A stretch of DNA of 64,000 nucleotides from Selaginella moellendorffii (lineage: Eukaryota > Streptophyta > Lycopodiopsida > Selaginellales > Selaginellaceae), in contig NW_003314264.1 of NCBI RefSeq assembly GCF_000143415.4, positions 3,135,444-3,199,443 of the forward strand. Reading direction: 5' to 3'. The notes beneath the pieces are model-generated. The model had not been told where the DNA came from and did not search any database. It saw nothing but the letters and a program-made list of their open reading frames with translations. The translations under genes and the position numbers were made by a program. This document shows positions 32,003 through 44,767 of the stretch, piece after piece. Positions within the stretch are counted from its first letter, which is position 1, and each line of letters starts with the position of its first letter.

Positions 32003-35000
32003 CTCGGCCGCGTTTCCGCTGGGCGCTGCTCAAGATTCTAGAACTCCTTGCATCAGCGGCTCCTAAACACCTCACATTTCTCACCTGCGATCGCGTAGCG
32101 CCTGCGCGTACCCACACGCAAAAACCCTAAACCCCGCCTTAAGTAATGATAAATCAAGCAAGCAGTGATAGTCAGCAACACACAAACAAGCATGGAAGAC
32201 AAAAAGGAGAAAGATCGCGCTTTTGTGCTTCCAGCGGACACAACACACAGAAACACGCGAGTCGGATTGAAATGCTGGATTGCTGGCCAGCATCCGAGCA
32301 CAAACAAAGATTTTTTGCTCCTCCGCAACAACACATTGTCTCAGTGTTCTTCTCTTTGCAGGTCTTTGCTTGCGGTACAAGGAACCGGCTTGAAGAGGAG
32401 GTTTTGTCTTGTTGGAGAGGAAAAGTACACACAACTAAACCACGTCCAGAGCAAAGCTCTCCAACCCAGCGCGCAGCGAATTCCACCAAAGTTGCCGAAC
32501 GACAGCAAAGGAGGATAAGGACACCCCCTCTTTTAAGTGTCGGACATACCAATTGCCACTCATTGGAATCAAGCCGCCATGCTTTTCAGCAGCGCCACGA
32601 AAACGACCATCCACTTAATCTCATCTCGCCACTTTTGTGGCATTTGATCTCAGTGCTTGTTCTATATATTGACATAAATTTCTTTTCCTGGAGGGAAGCT
32701 CTTTCATCCCAACAGCAGCAAAGGCGGGCGAGAAAGAGGAGGTAAGTCCATTCCTTTCCACTTCACTCGCCACTCCACTCCATTCCCACGCCACTCCATC
32801 CCGGACGGCGACTTGCGACTAACTTCTTGTTATAAATTCTATCTTGTTGTCTTGCTGTGGTACGAGAGAGAAAATATTCCAATGGCAGCAGGGACCTGAT
32901 CATAGGCAATGATATATGTTGGCTTCATATCATCGTCACCGGTCACTCAATCATGCAATCAATCAATCAATCAATCGGCTGGTCCCCAGTTCGCTTCTCT
33001 CTTTCTCTCTCTCTTCCTGCCATCTCACAATACTTGCGTAGAAAAAAAAGTGTGGAAAAATACGTTTCCAACTGGAAGAATGGATGCATTTATCAATCTG
33101 CCTGGGGTAACAAGCTTTTTCCTGCGTTTGGCCCCATACACCCTCGTGGTCTCGATGGACTAGGCACGCTACATTCCACCGATCTATCCGTGTCATACCA
33201 AAAGCAATTTGCTCTTGCAGGACAGCTTCTCTTTGAATGCCTTCCATGCCAACTATAGCTACACTGACTCAAGCCCGCTCATCATAGATTTTTCTCTCTT
33301 TTCTTCTTTTCTTTCGGTGGCAACTACAGGGGCGTGACTTTAATCCCCCGGGAAAGTCAGCCCTTTCAAACCATTCGAAAAGAATATTAAATCTCAATAA
33401 AAAATCTCACACAACCACCATGGTCCCCAAGTTCTTCCCAGCTAAGTACTTCCGAGACGAACGAAAATGACCAGCTCCGCTGCCAGATGATTGGCCTGGG
33501 ATTTGGAATCGAATCCACCGACTCCGAAGAAGACGAACACGAAGAACACAAAGAGACGACGCGTGATAAAAGCCATTTTAACTCCATCTTCGAAATGAAT
33601 GCCACAAACACAAAAACACGAAACGAAAAGAAAAAAAGGAAGAAAGCAACAAAGAAACGAAGAAGCTCTCTTCTCCATAACTCCAGCTTGGATTTTCCAG
33701 CATTTCTTCTCACTATTGTACAGTCGAGCAACCTTATATGATTGGTGTAACGTTGCAATATAGGCATGGCCTAAAGGCAATGTTAGATATGGCCGTGGGT
33801 CCGAGAAACGGTACGTCGCTCCCCACGCGAATCATCCTCCGCGCCCAAGCCTGGATATGGATTGAAATGGATGGGCAAGCAGTGATCCAACTTCCACTTT
33901 TCCTTTTGCTCTTCAAGAACGAGGCCAAGCGGCTGAAACGCTATTCGTGATGGGCACGGATACGGTAGTTTTCACGTTTTGCGGCTCGATCGTCTTCTTA
34001 AGCTAACAAAGAGAAGGCCAACCGGGAAAAAGTGGAACTGATAGAATCTAGAGACGACACACACACGTTCAGAAAGAAGGATCAACTTGTTCCATAAAGT
34101 ATAAAGCAAAGGTGGCAGGGCAACGCAAGATTGCATGAATCTTTTCTCCTTTGCAAGGGTAAGTGGTACCGCCACCTTTTCCTTTAACGAATATACTAAG
34201 AGTTTTCCTGTATTTGTGTGTGTGTGAGTTTGTGGGGGCGCTGCTGCTGCTGCTGCGACCAGATCTTGATTTGATAATATATCCCAGATTCCACCACCAC
34301 CTTGGAACCATGCAAAAGGCACCCCACGAAAAAAGCAAACTTGCAGAATCTTCCAATCAACCCAACTCAGATGTCCCTCTGCTGCAAAATGCGAAAAAAG
34401 CAAAAGAAGCTGCCAGCCAAGAGGGGTGGCAACTTCTGCAAGAATCAAAAAAACCGCAAGCCATTGCAACACAAGGTGACAAAAGGGCACAAACTCGTAC
34501 CTTGGGTCTCAACTTGTCCAATTGTCGCTGCCTGCCCCTTGGCATTCCGAGAGCCAAAATCATGAGATCATCGTCACACTATACATGATCATCTTGCAAA
34601 GTTTTCCATCAAGCGTGTTTTCTTATGAGCTAATTTCCGTGTATCAAAGGTTTGTACACCACCTATACCAGAAAAGAGCACTTCACAAGTAACGAAGAAG
34701 AACTGGTCTGGCGAGGAATGATTTGGGAGCAGCAAGAAATCATGCTGGTATGTGTAGAATCGCCTCATTTCACTAGTATTCATTGTTTACATTTTTTTTA
34801 TTCTGCTTCTGCTGCTGCTGCTCCAGCAGTAAATCAGTTCTTTGCAGAAGCAACGATCGAACATCTCCCATCTTAACGCAACCATAAAGAGAAACGAGAA
34901 AATATCACGTCGTTTTTCTCGTTTGCCGTGTGCGTTTTGTATTTCTCTGTGTGTTGTGTTGTCAACCTTCTCATGATCACATATCTTTTCCCCGCGAGAG

Positions 35001-36211
35001 GAAGAAACAGGAGAGAAATATCTGATCACGTATATATGATGCGGAGAAGTTAAGAGCTTCCGGATCAAAAAACGGGAATCTCATCATCTCTCACACATTC
35101 CCTTCACTGGAGAGGTTGCTTTCGCAGCAGATTGCCCCCAATCCATTCCCGAGCACACCAAGAAGGACCATTTAATCAACAAATCGACCCATTCCAATCA
35201 AATATCTCGCACTCGCAAAGGTAGAGCTACCAGATATTTATGCTTCATTCTCTCTGAAAAATAACCAGTAAAATGAAAGAGAAATTTTTTTTTCTCTCTC
35301 GCGAGAAAGAGCTACCGAGCTCTGGACGCCCGCCAGAGCAAATTGCTAGCTATGCGCGCTGCGCCTGTTTGTCAAACCGTATGGAAAGCGATAACGGCGA
35401 AAGATCAAGCAATTACGCCGCGGCATCTTCCTTTCAACATCAGAAAACACTCTCCCCAGCAGCACCAAAACATGTTGAGTACGAGCGAGCGAGAGAGAGC
35501 ACTGCTGGCTACTACTCCAACTTTTACTGCCACCACCTCCACTCTCGCAAGTTTTTATAACTTTTTAACTGCCTTGATTGGTGAGTTCCTTTCATATCTC
35601 TTAGAAAATCCTTTTTGATATTCCGCATGGCAAGCTTTGAACATTATTTTCATCTCTTTTTCTTTAGTTCTATGTACACCAGTGGAAGCATGGTTTATAA
35701 ACGAAGCCAAAAAAAACCTCTTCTTGTTCTTGTTCTTGTTCTTGTTCCAGCAAGTTGCAAGTCAGGATTATACCACCGGGCATCTGTGTGTTCTTGTCAG
35801 TCATTCTTTCATTGTCTCTCACCAGTACACAGCTGCCAAAGGTTGGAAGGAGAAAAGAAAAAGAGAAAAAAGAGAGAAAAATTTCCTCCTCCCTCTCCTT
35901 CCCAAACTTATCCCAAGTCTGCTTCAATCCAAATCCTTCTGGAAGTTCTGATGGACGGAGCCACAACCAGTAGTACTTCGGTGCTGTGCACTAGAACTTT
36001 GCCTTCCCGTGTCCGCACTGTGCGTCGTTTGATCCGCATTGGGTGTTTCTTGTTGTGTTCCCTGTACTACTCCGGGAGCTTGGGCACTTAAATACTACGA
36101 ATTCCATCACCTGGGTGTTGTGGCCTCCTCTCTTGCCAACTTGGCGTAAAAAACGACTTGAAAGGACGAATAACTCGTACTCTGGCGTCGACCGAATGGA
36201 TCACTCGTTCG
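32003..36211. other. gene-free interval between SAS10 and YUCCA
   Basis: No protein family is recognised on either strand. A plus-strand TATA box at 32663-32669 is followed at 32742 by a strong splice donor (GAG|GTAAGT), so a spliced non-coding or unrecognised transcript is possible. A 126-codon minus-strand frame at 33387-33767 and a 158-codon plus frame at 35615-36091 have no motif support. The left edge contains the SAS10 promoter. Confidence 0.4.
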
Positions 36212-38610
36212 TTATTGCTGCTGCTGTTGCTTGGCCCTGTTGGTGGAAACAAGCTTGTGTACCAGGCTATATTCCTTGCTTATATCCTCTGCGATCATCT
36301 GTGCATCTTTGGAGCCTCCAAAGATCCCCTTCCTGGACAGTCCAGCAACGTAGAGTCCCCGCTCTCCTTTCCACCCGCACCGCGGGAATCCATCGGCACT
36401 GAACGAGTTGCCTACTTCTCCCTGGAATAAGAGAGAAAAACGCCACGGGTCAGTCGCTGTGACAAGAAAATCTAAGTGAAATGGCGATGCGACGATCAAG
36501 CACTCAAGCCGAGCTTTTAAAACAGCAAGCTAGGCAGCTAGATGGCAACCTTAAACTTCGCAACTTGCAAGCTGTACCACACAAAATGGAAAAAGAGGGC
36601 CAGGCAAAAAGGCTAGGAACAAAACCAAGAAAAAAAGAAAGAAACTCAACAACAACATACCAGAAAATACAACGCATTCCTCATTTCATGGGCAAACTTA
36701 TCTGCAATCTGAGCTTCATACTACATGCGCACATCAACATCCCAACAACACTTCAACTCCAACACTGATGCTACAACCACCATTCCCATGAACAGCTCTG
36801 GACCATATTCACTCGCCATGCTGTGAATTCCCTCTCACAATTTCACCATTTCTTTTCGCTCTTTTTGTGAAATCTTTCCCCACTCCAGATGATAATTCAA
36901 AGTCAACCAAGCAACCCCAGCAAAGCAGCGAGATCACCAAGCAAGCCCAGCAAAAAACCAGGAGATGCAAAGAACAATCCAGTGGAGCAAGCGAAGATGG
37001 AGGAATGGAGAAGCATTGCGTGGGAAGAGTTTCCAGAGGATTTTAAAGTACCTTGAGCCACTGAGGAACGTTGCTCTTGTAGCCGGTCGCAAAGATGATA
37101 GCGTCGTAATCGCCTTGTTGGCCATCAGAGAACCTCGCGGAGCACGACGATAGCGATTCCAAGCTCGGCCTCACCTGGATTGACAAGCATCCAAAGAAAA
37201 ATGTTAGAATCCAATCTACCATGAAAGAAAAAAGAAAATGTCTTCTTTAAGGAGGACTACTGCATGTACCTTGATTTTTCCAGCTTTGATCTTGGACAAG
37301 GTCCCAACGTCAAGCACCGGAGTTCTTCCCGTCTTGACCTTCATCTCCATGGGACCGACGTCGGGCCGCCGGATGCCATGCCGCGCGGTGCTGCCCAGCG
37401 CCGCAATTGCGTACGACACGAGAAGGCGGTCCGCCAGCCACACAGGCAAATGCTTGAGCAGCTTCATGGCCACCGAGTACGTCGAGAATCCAAGCATCTC
37501 CCTGGGAAGGATGTGCACCTGGAAGAAGAACAAAAAGAGAACTTTCGATGAGACAACCATCCATGACGATCGGGAAAGAAGAAAGAAGAAGAAGAGGAAG
37601 GAATTTGATCTAGAGCTTTCAGAGAAGAGAGAACTCACCGGACTTCTCACGACAATTGCTGGCTTGGCATTGTGCTGGACCAGGTCGAGCGCAATCTCCA
37701 TGCCGGAATTGCCCGAGCCGACGACGAGGACGCTCTTGCCCGCGTAGTCGCAGCCATTCTTAAACTCTGATGAGTGCTTGACGGATCCCCGAAAGGAAGC
37801 AAGGCCGGGGAGGTCCCATGGCAGCAGCGGCTCCGCGTTCTCGCCCGACGCCACCACCAGCCATCGCCCAACGTACTCGCGCGCCTGGCGCTCGCGATCG
37901 CCCTCGCCCGACTCCCTGATGGTGCGCACCCGCCACAGCCCCAATCGCGGATCGAACACGGCCGACTGCACGCACTCGTGGAATCGGGCCCGGATCTGGA
38001 AGTGAGCCGCGTAATTTTCGAGGTAGTCCACGAACTGGGTGCGCGTGGGATAGATTGGGAAGCTGTCCGGGAAGGGCGACATCGGGAGCTCGCAGAACTG
38101 CTTGGGGATGTGGAGGCGGAGGCGATCGTAGGTGCGGTTCTGCCACAGGGATCCAATGCAACTGTTCTTCTCCAGGATCACGGAGGAGCCGATCCCCGCG
38201 GCGCTCAGGCACGCCGCGGTCGCCAGCCCCGATGGCCCGGCTCCCACGATGATGGCGCCGTCCACCCACATCCATGGACTGGGCGGTGGCGGAGGCGACG
38301 GAGAGGCATCCATCGCCGCCGCCGCCGCTGCTTGTGGTGGCGGTGGCAGAGGCGGCGGTGGTGGTGGTGATGCCGTCTCCATGACGATCTTGCTCTTGGT
38401 TGCTCGCAGGAGATTCTTGAGACTGATCTGGTCGCAGAGCTCCTTCCCCCACTGCTCGCTGTGCGGGGAAATGTGGGGTGGCATCTCTGTGCTGCAGCTA
38501 CTACCACACGAGCAGTAGCCTCTCGGCGCCGGCGGTGATGATTCTTCCAGCGGGAAGTAAAAACGCGCGGGCGCGGGACGATCTCTCTTCTTCTTCCCTC
38601 GAATTTGCAA
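36212..38610 (-). CDS. YUCCA-type flavin monooxygenase (auxin biosynthesis)
   Basis: Converts indole-3-pyruvate to indole-3-acetic acid using FAD and NADPH. Four exons: 37639-38610, 37270-37518, 37052-37174, 36212-36421. Motifs in order: FAD site GAGPSGLATA, FRGSVKHSSEF (the FMO-identifying sequence), NADPH site VVGSGNSGMEIALDL, and FATGYKSNVPQWLK. The C-terminus ends in a Gln run. From the first ATG (38610) the protein is 517 residues, with about 125 residues before the FAD motif, including long Pro and Ala runs. Family members usually have about 20, so an internal Met (METASPP at about 38382, or MDASPSP) may be the true start. The last intron is about 630 bp, ten times the local norm. Confidence 0.94.
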
Positions 38611-38800
38611 TCTTAAAGAGGAACCGCGCTATCTCTCACTAACACAGGTTGGTGGTGGCGGAGCTCTCGCTTGTTACTATCAACTGTTCTAGCAAAGGGG
38701 AGCGCGGAGAACTTATAAGTAGCAAGCTCGAGTAGATCTCGTTCTCTTCGCTCTTTCTCTTCCGGGAGTCTCTCTACTCCTCTACTATAGCAGTACACTA
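38611..38800 (-). promoter_or_regulatory. YUCCA core promoter candidate
   Basis: On the minus strand ACTTATAAGT (about 38710-38719) is TATA-like and lies about 100 bp above the first ATG. CT-rich leader sequence follows. Weak evidence. Confidence 0.35.
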
Positions 38801-41800
38801 CTAGACCCGGAGGTGATGGCGGTGTCTAGAGATTCGAGCTGAGCTTTCCGTCTGCGCCCTTGATTCTGAGTGGGATTCTGATTGATTCCTGACCGATGCG
38901 TGCGTCACTTCAACACTGATCAGGCTGCAGCATTGCCCAACATACCTCCCACACTACCTCAGACCAAAGCGAACCTGCCAGCGGCAATCTTTGCTATAGA
39001 AGCGCGATTGCTAGCTTTTAGAATACGAATAGCAGGGAGTGAAACAAACACCAAACGGGAAAGAAGTAGCCTCTCTCTTCCTTTCACAGAAGAACTACGC
39101 ACACACCCAATTCGTGGGGTGGATCCTTTCCTTCCTCAAATCAAACAGAGAAAGCAAAGCCCGCCGGTCGAGCGCTGGAGATCTAGGCAAACAAGACGCA
39201 CAGAAAAGGGGCGGCTTGTAGCTAGTAGTAATATGGGAGACAAAGGACGATATCCAGCAAGGGCATTGCTCCGACACGCCGACCATATATATATATAAAC
39301 AATTTTTAAAATCCCTACACTACCACCAACGCTTGTTGTAGTAAACAAATTGCGTTGTGTGGGATTTGTTTATTTGCATGATGCGATCCACACACAAACA
39401 ACGAGAGGGATTCCAATTCGATTTTGCCTGCTTCTCATGATTTTCCCCTTATTTTTCTTTTCCTTTTTCTTTCCTTTTTTGTTTTTGTGTTTGTGCGGTG
39501 GCATATCCCTGACAGCTGGCCGAGATTAGGGCAAGATGAACGGTTTAGGGTAGTGATGTGCATTTGGCAACACCAACCTCTGCCCCTGACAAGCAACAAC
39601 AGCTTGAAGTTGAGAGAGAACGAAACACGAATTAGGGCTATAATGGCACTCGAAAACAACTGACTGACCTCTCATGACGCACACATGAGAGAATCAATGA
39701 CGACGATGATGATGAGCGTGATGATGGTGATGATGCACACACACAACTTGGAGGAGACCTAATAACAACGAAAGTTGGCGCGAGCCGGGGGAGAGAGGGG
39801 ATTTAACCGGCCAGCTCGCAGACGATTCATGCAGGACAATTGGCGGATGGAACGAAATTCTATTTCATTCATTCCCGGATGAATGATCCCATCCGCCCGC
39901 CCCCTCCCTCATTCCGCGAAATCTAATAGATCCTTTAACAACGGACGCCACAAATGTGTGGACAACCAACGCATTCAAACAAATGGGCCTTTTCATTCCC
40001 ATGCCGCTGTGCCTGCGCTGCCCTAAATCACGATTGCACTTAACATTCTCGCACACTTTCGGGATTTGCCGAAATGTCAACAATCTGGTTTAAGATGATG
40101 AAAGTAGTCATGTACACCTAGCCGCCGGGCATTAGTGTTGCGGAGGGGGAGGCATTGAATGCACAATCATATGGCCACATTGACATGCTCTTTGGCCGCA
40201 TAATAATTATTTCATTAGCGAGAGGGAACGACGAAAGAGCCGCAGCCAATCAGCCGCTAGGCCCAGCCCGCCGCTTACGGGTGGCCATTTATGGCCCAAA
40301 CACCTGCGTTTTGTGTGTATGTGACAGCAAATTTGCCCAGCCTGGGCATTTTGCACTCTCGTTGCTTGGATGCTTGGACATTCGTTGCGACGGATCGATC
40401 GATCGATCGAGTCTTACAAATGACGGACGTATTCTCTCCATCTTTTAAACGGCGGCCTTGCGCGTGCATGCAAATGTAGTGAATCTGGGCCGCCCTCTCG
40501 CGCCTCCTCTGGCCCAAATCTTGGGCCTCATCATGAGATCGTCTTGGGGATCTCGACTAGTATAAACTACAACCGGAAACCACTTCGCCATTAAACTCAC
40601 AGGGACGGGCGGTAGAGTACGCCGCCGCGTGTGGCCGTGAATTGGGGCATTCCGTACTGACGGACGGACGGCCGTTATGTCGTCACGCCAGCCCAGTCTC
40701 CCCAATCAAACAACTCTAAAAAATGGGCACGGACAGAGCTCCACAGCACCAGCGCCACCACCCATCTCGTTGCCAACTTTGGCAGCACACAAACAAACCC
40801 CAGTGCGTCCGGTTTAAAAATACCATAGCAATAGGCCCGCCCAATGTCGCCAACATTCCATACAAGAACCCGTCACCCAAGCCCCGCCCTGTTTTGTTGC
40901 GGTGTTTTTGCCCAAATGCCCCTGCGGGAGAAACACTAAACTCGGCCCGGGGGCCCCGCACGGCATGGCCATCATGCGTCCTCGCTGTCGCAACGCTGCA
41001 TGCCACATTTTGTCATTGGAGATTGGGAATGGTGGTTGACGGGTATTCAAATTACACCGCTGCTGCCAGTCCCGCAAGGGATCCATGAATCCCCAGCGGG
41101 TTATCCGGCGGAGAGATAGGACGTCAATGCAAATGCCCAAGACCGGCCAAGGCGCCCCAAGATGCCCAGGCGCGGCATTTTGCATCTTGTGTGTCAACAC
41201 TTACTGGCCTGCGCGTCAACTTCGCGCTACCCTACACGGACGGTGACGCCCCGCGGCCGGCAACTACCATCCAACCATGCCCATAGCCATGCCTGTGGCC
41301 GGGGCCCATGTCTACTCGAGAATTAGGGATATGGGCCATCTTCCATGGTGGAGACTTTCTGGTACGGAAGGGAATCAGGGGAACGTGTCTGGAAGCGAGC
41401 CTTGTTTTCGTCGCGGGGGGGGGTGGCCACTGGCCACAATTTCCACTCGCAATAATTGGGCCACTGTACGGGGGTCTTCTTCCTACGTGTTATGCGATAG
41501 ATGGATAGATAGCCCCGCAAAGTCAACCGTGGGAGGAGGCATGAGACGAGTGGCCTTGTTCTAGGCCGATGATTTGCGATGATTACAAGCGGGAATGTTA
41601 GGATTCCATGGCTTGTGCGTGCATGCATGCATTTCTTACTTACGGGCTTGGCTTAGGGGACACCGTTGCGCCTTAATAACGCTTTTGTAGCTAGCCGCAA
41701 ATCATCACCTGTTATATTACTTACACGCAATTTGCCTGGAGGGTTGACTCCGTGGCTTGGATAGCGAAATCTCTGCTTTGCGAGAAAATAAAAATTCAAA

Positions 41801-42413
41801 AAAATTCCAATAATAGGGGAGGTTTCACGTGACTTTGAGATACATTGTAGATCAGAAAATGGCGCGCATACAGGATATCGTTTCGCTGGATTCGATCCTT
41901 TCGTGTGTGTTGGGGTGCAACTTGGAGGGAAGGGCTTGCTCGCCTTATCACTCTCACGGGACGGGGAGCCCATCCGCTCGGCCATCTGCGACGCAGCCGT
42001 TGGATTCGCTCCTTGTATACAGTCAATGATACGGATAGGTGGCGGAGAATGACAAACCAAAGGTTGGCTGGCTGGTCATTTAATCGATTCGAGAGCGACG
42101 AGGGCGCTTTTTCGATCATGGAATAGAAAACTCGGCTTCGCCCGCGCGCTTGATCCTCGTCTGGAGATCTCGTCTTGCTTTATTTTGTTTTCCCGGTCGT
42201 ACACTGCCCACGAGCTTGCCGGCCAAGAGGCGGCCGCCACGTGGACCTTAGGGCTCCAGCGCTTTGGCGCCTTGTAGACAATGATTTGAATGGGAGCAGG
42301 GTCTACCTAGGAGAAAACTCACACACAGAGCCCATCATTCATCACTCCAAAAATCATCCTGTTTTTGTTTGATGGTGGTCTTTTTGAAAACAACTCCATC
42401 CTCGTTTTAGTTG

Positions 42414-42456
<43 letters not shown>

Positions 42457-42929
42457 GAGAGAGAGAAGAAAAATGTGAAAAGAAAAGAGAGTTTTCCATG
42501 TCCCTGCTGCTTCTGCTGCTGCTACTGCTGCTGCTACTCCTGCGATACGAAAGAGAGAGGAAGTAAGTCCCTTCATTTACCAATCTTGTCGTCACGACCT
42601 TATACCTTTGTACCTCGCGAAAGCAGCAGCTCAACAACAACGAAGCAAATGAGCAGCGAATTCGGTTAAGTGTCACCTGGATTTTGGGGGGAGGGAAGCA
42701 GCAGGAGCAGCAGCAGCAGCAGCAGCAGCGAGGTACCGAGCAGTGGCCACTCTGGAGCTCATGATTGAGAAAAACTGCTGAGGCGAGATGACGTTTAAGC
42801 TCTCTAACCGGTGCAGTCCTGGTGACGAAAGGAAAAAGGGCAAACCATAACGGAGGTACTCGAGAGAAAGAGAAAGCAGCGAACCTTTGAGAGAAAACAA
42901 CCGGCGAACCCCCGGCTTTGGGAGCACTG
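38801..42929. other. gene-free interval between YUCCA and DnaJ
   Basis: No family is recognised. Open frames of 70-138 codons occur on both strands, often overlapping one another, without motifs. The region has GATCGATC runs near 40395, a poly-G stretch near 41415 and a compound microsatellite at 42413-42470. The left half may carry YUCCA regulatory sequence. Confidence 0.4.
42413..42470. repeat. compound (GT)n(GA)n microsatellite
   Basis: About 20 bp of GT repeat runs directly into about 35 bp of GA repeat. Confidence 0.9.
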
Positions 42930-44643
42930 TCACTGCTGAGCGCATTGCACTCGGTGTCCTGCAGATGGATCATCATCGTCGTCGTAAGCCTCGCGCTGTT
43001 GCTGATGTTTGCTCTTCATCTCTTCATCAATGTTCACGTCGTGGAGAGTTGCTTCCTCGCACTCGTCCAGCTCCACTTGCGTCAGCTGGAGTGCAGGCCT
43101 CGGCGGTAGGACCGATTCCAGCGTTTTCAACATGTCCGGGTTGAGGGCTCGCGGTTCCGGAAAATCAACGCTGAACTGAATGTACAATCTTCCCTTGACA
43201 AACGGCCGTTGATGCTGCGGCATCCCTTCGTCATTTACAGCCTTGAACTGCCCTGCCGCAGTCGAAATGACTAGTCAGTTGAAGAAACTTAACGTTCAAG
43301 AAAAAAATAAGCAAAAGAAATGGTGGAAGTTACTACCAGGCTTGATGATTTCTCCCGGTGCAGATTTTATAAGCAGCTGCCTGCCATCAAGTTGCGTGAG
43401 TACAAACTGGAAGCCGCACAAGGCTTCAACCAGCGTGAGTTTGTGCTCCGTGAAGAGATCGTCGCCTTTTCTCTTGAATTTGGAGTGCTCCTTCTCTTGC
43501 AGGATGAATATGACATCGCCGGTGATCGCATCTGGCTGCAAAGAACTTCTCCTTTTATCAATACCAAAGCTGGAAATAAACGAATTAAAAAGAAAAAAAG
43601 AAAAATTGACTAGCAAAGACTTACACATTCATCTGCTTCTCCCGGAAAAGTTATCTTCTGCCCATGTTGCATCCCCTTCTCAACGTGAACCTCGAGCATT
43701 TTCTTGTCTTGGACAACTTTGCTTCCTTTGCATTCCGAGCATTTATCCTTCTCCTTAATTACCTCGCCTGTTTAGGAAGAAGAAAAAGAAAACAATATCA
43801 AGCATGATCTCCAGGATCTCAACTGGGACAGACCTGCGCCACTACAGTCGCTACACATGTGTTGCATCTGTTGTATCATGCCTGGTCCCAACTGGCGGAT
43901 GGTAACCTTCGTTCCGGAACCTTGGCAACTTGCGCAACGGCTGCTCAGGCCAGATTTGGATCCCTTCCTGTTGACAAATTTCGAAGTTTCTGAGATGAGA
44001 GGAAAGGCAAAAGAAAAAAGAAATTTTTTTTTCTCAAACTCACGATACGTTTGAATGATTCAACAAGGAACTCACGCCTTGCAGCTTGAGCAGATAACGC
44101 TTCTCATCAAAGTCAGCTTTTTGGAGGCTCCGGTGTAAACTTCTTCCAGCGAAACCTGTAAGGGATGGATCACATCCTCTCCCCTTCTATGCCTCCGGCC
44201 TCTGCTACTTCCTACGCGCAAAGACATAAAAAAACATAAGTATACCAAGGTGGACAATTACCTCCAACAAAAGGATTTCCAAAAAAGAAGGACTCGAAAA
44301 TGTCGAAAGGATTGCTGCGCGAGGAGCAACCAGGCATTCCTTGCTTGAGACCCTCCTCCCCATGCTCGTCGTAAATCTCCCGTTTCTCCGGATCACTCAG
44401 CACTTCATAAGCTTGCGCTAATTCTTTAAACTGCAAGGAGCGGGAAATGGAATGGAGCAAGAGAAGAAGAAAAAAAGATGAACACAAAGAGAAAGGGAAT
44501 GCTACCTTCTCGACATCGCCTCCCTTGTCCGGATGATTCAAGATCGCTGCTTTCTTGTAAGCTTTCTTAAGATCATCGGGGGAGGCATTCTTGGAGACTC
44601 CAAGAATCTCGTAGTAGCGCGTGCTGCTGCTGTCGCTCGACAT
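42930..44643 (-). CDS. DnaJ/HSP40 type-A co-chaperone with CaaX-like end
   Basis: Stimulates Hsp70 ATPase and delivers clients; plant DNAJA2/ANJ1 type. Seven exons: 44506-44643, 44262-44430, 44076-44211, 43834-43967, 43625-43767, 43337-43535, 42930-43252; 413 residues. The J domain ([20 protein letters not shown], catalytic HPDKGG) is followed by a Gly/Phe region. Four zinc-finger repeats come next: [24 protein letters not shown] and CSECKGSK. The C-terminal client domains end CAQQ, a farnesylation-type CaaX box as in plant ANJ1. The last zinc repeat ends in Lys rather than Gly. The gene is divergent from SGT1 with 124 bp between start codons. Confidence 0.96.
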
Positions 44644-44767
44644 GGCGGACCGGATCAATTACTTACATTTGCGCGATCGATCGCGGGATCGGGCCATCGA
44701 TCACAACCCTAGCCCGGGATTCAAAGCAAGAACGCGTGAGTGAGCCCTAAAAATAAGGTCTCCCCTT
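44644..44767. promoter_or_regulatory. 124-bp shared region between DnaJ and SGT1 starts
   Basis: All sequence between the two start codons. It contains the inverted cluster CGCGATCGATCGCG near 44673-44686 and AACCCTAG near 44705. No TATA box is evident in either direction, as often in bidirectional housekeeping promoters. Confidence 0.65.

Noticed and set aside
32146-32745. 199-codon plus-strand open frame
   Set aside because: No motif, low complexity, overlaps the SAS10 promoter; kept only as a possible non-coding transcript region.
33387-33767. 126-codon minus-strand open frame with a hydrophobic stretch
   Set aside because: The hydrophobic run comes from a poly-purine/pyrimidine tract; no conserved pattern recognised.
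37760-38452. 230-codon minus-strand frame overlapping YUCCA exon 1
   Set aside because: Frame-shifted shadow of the YUCCA exon, which has the FAD and NADPH motifs.
40155-41200. Several 70-128 codon frames on both strands
   Set aside because: Mutually overlapping, no motifs, composition like surrounding intergenic DNA.
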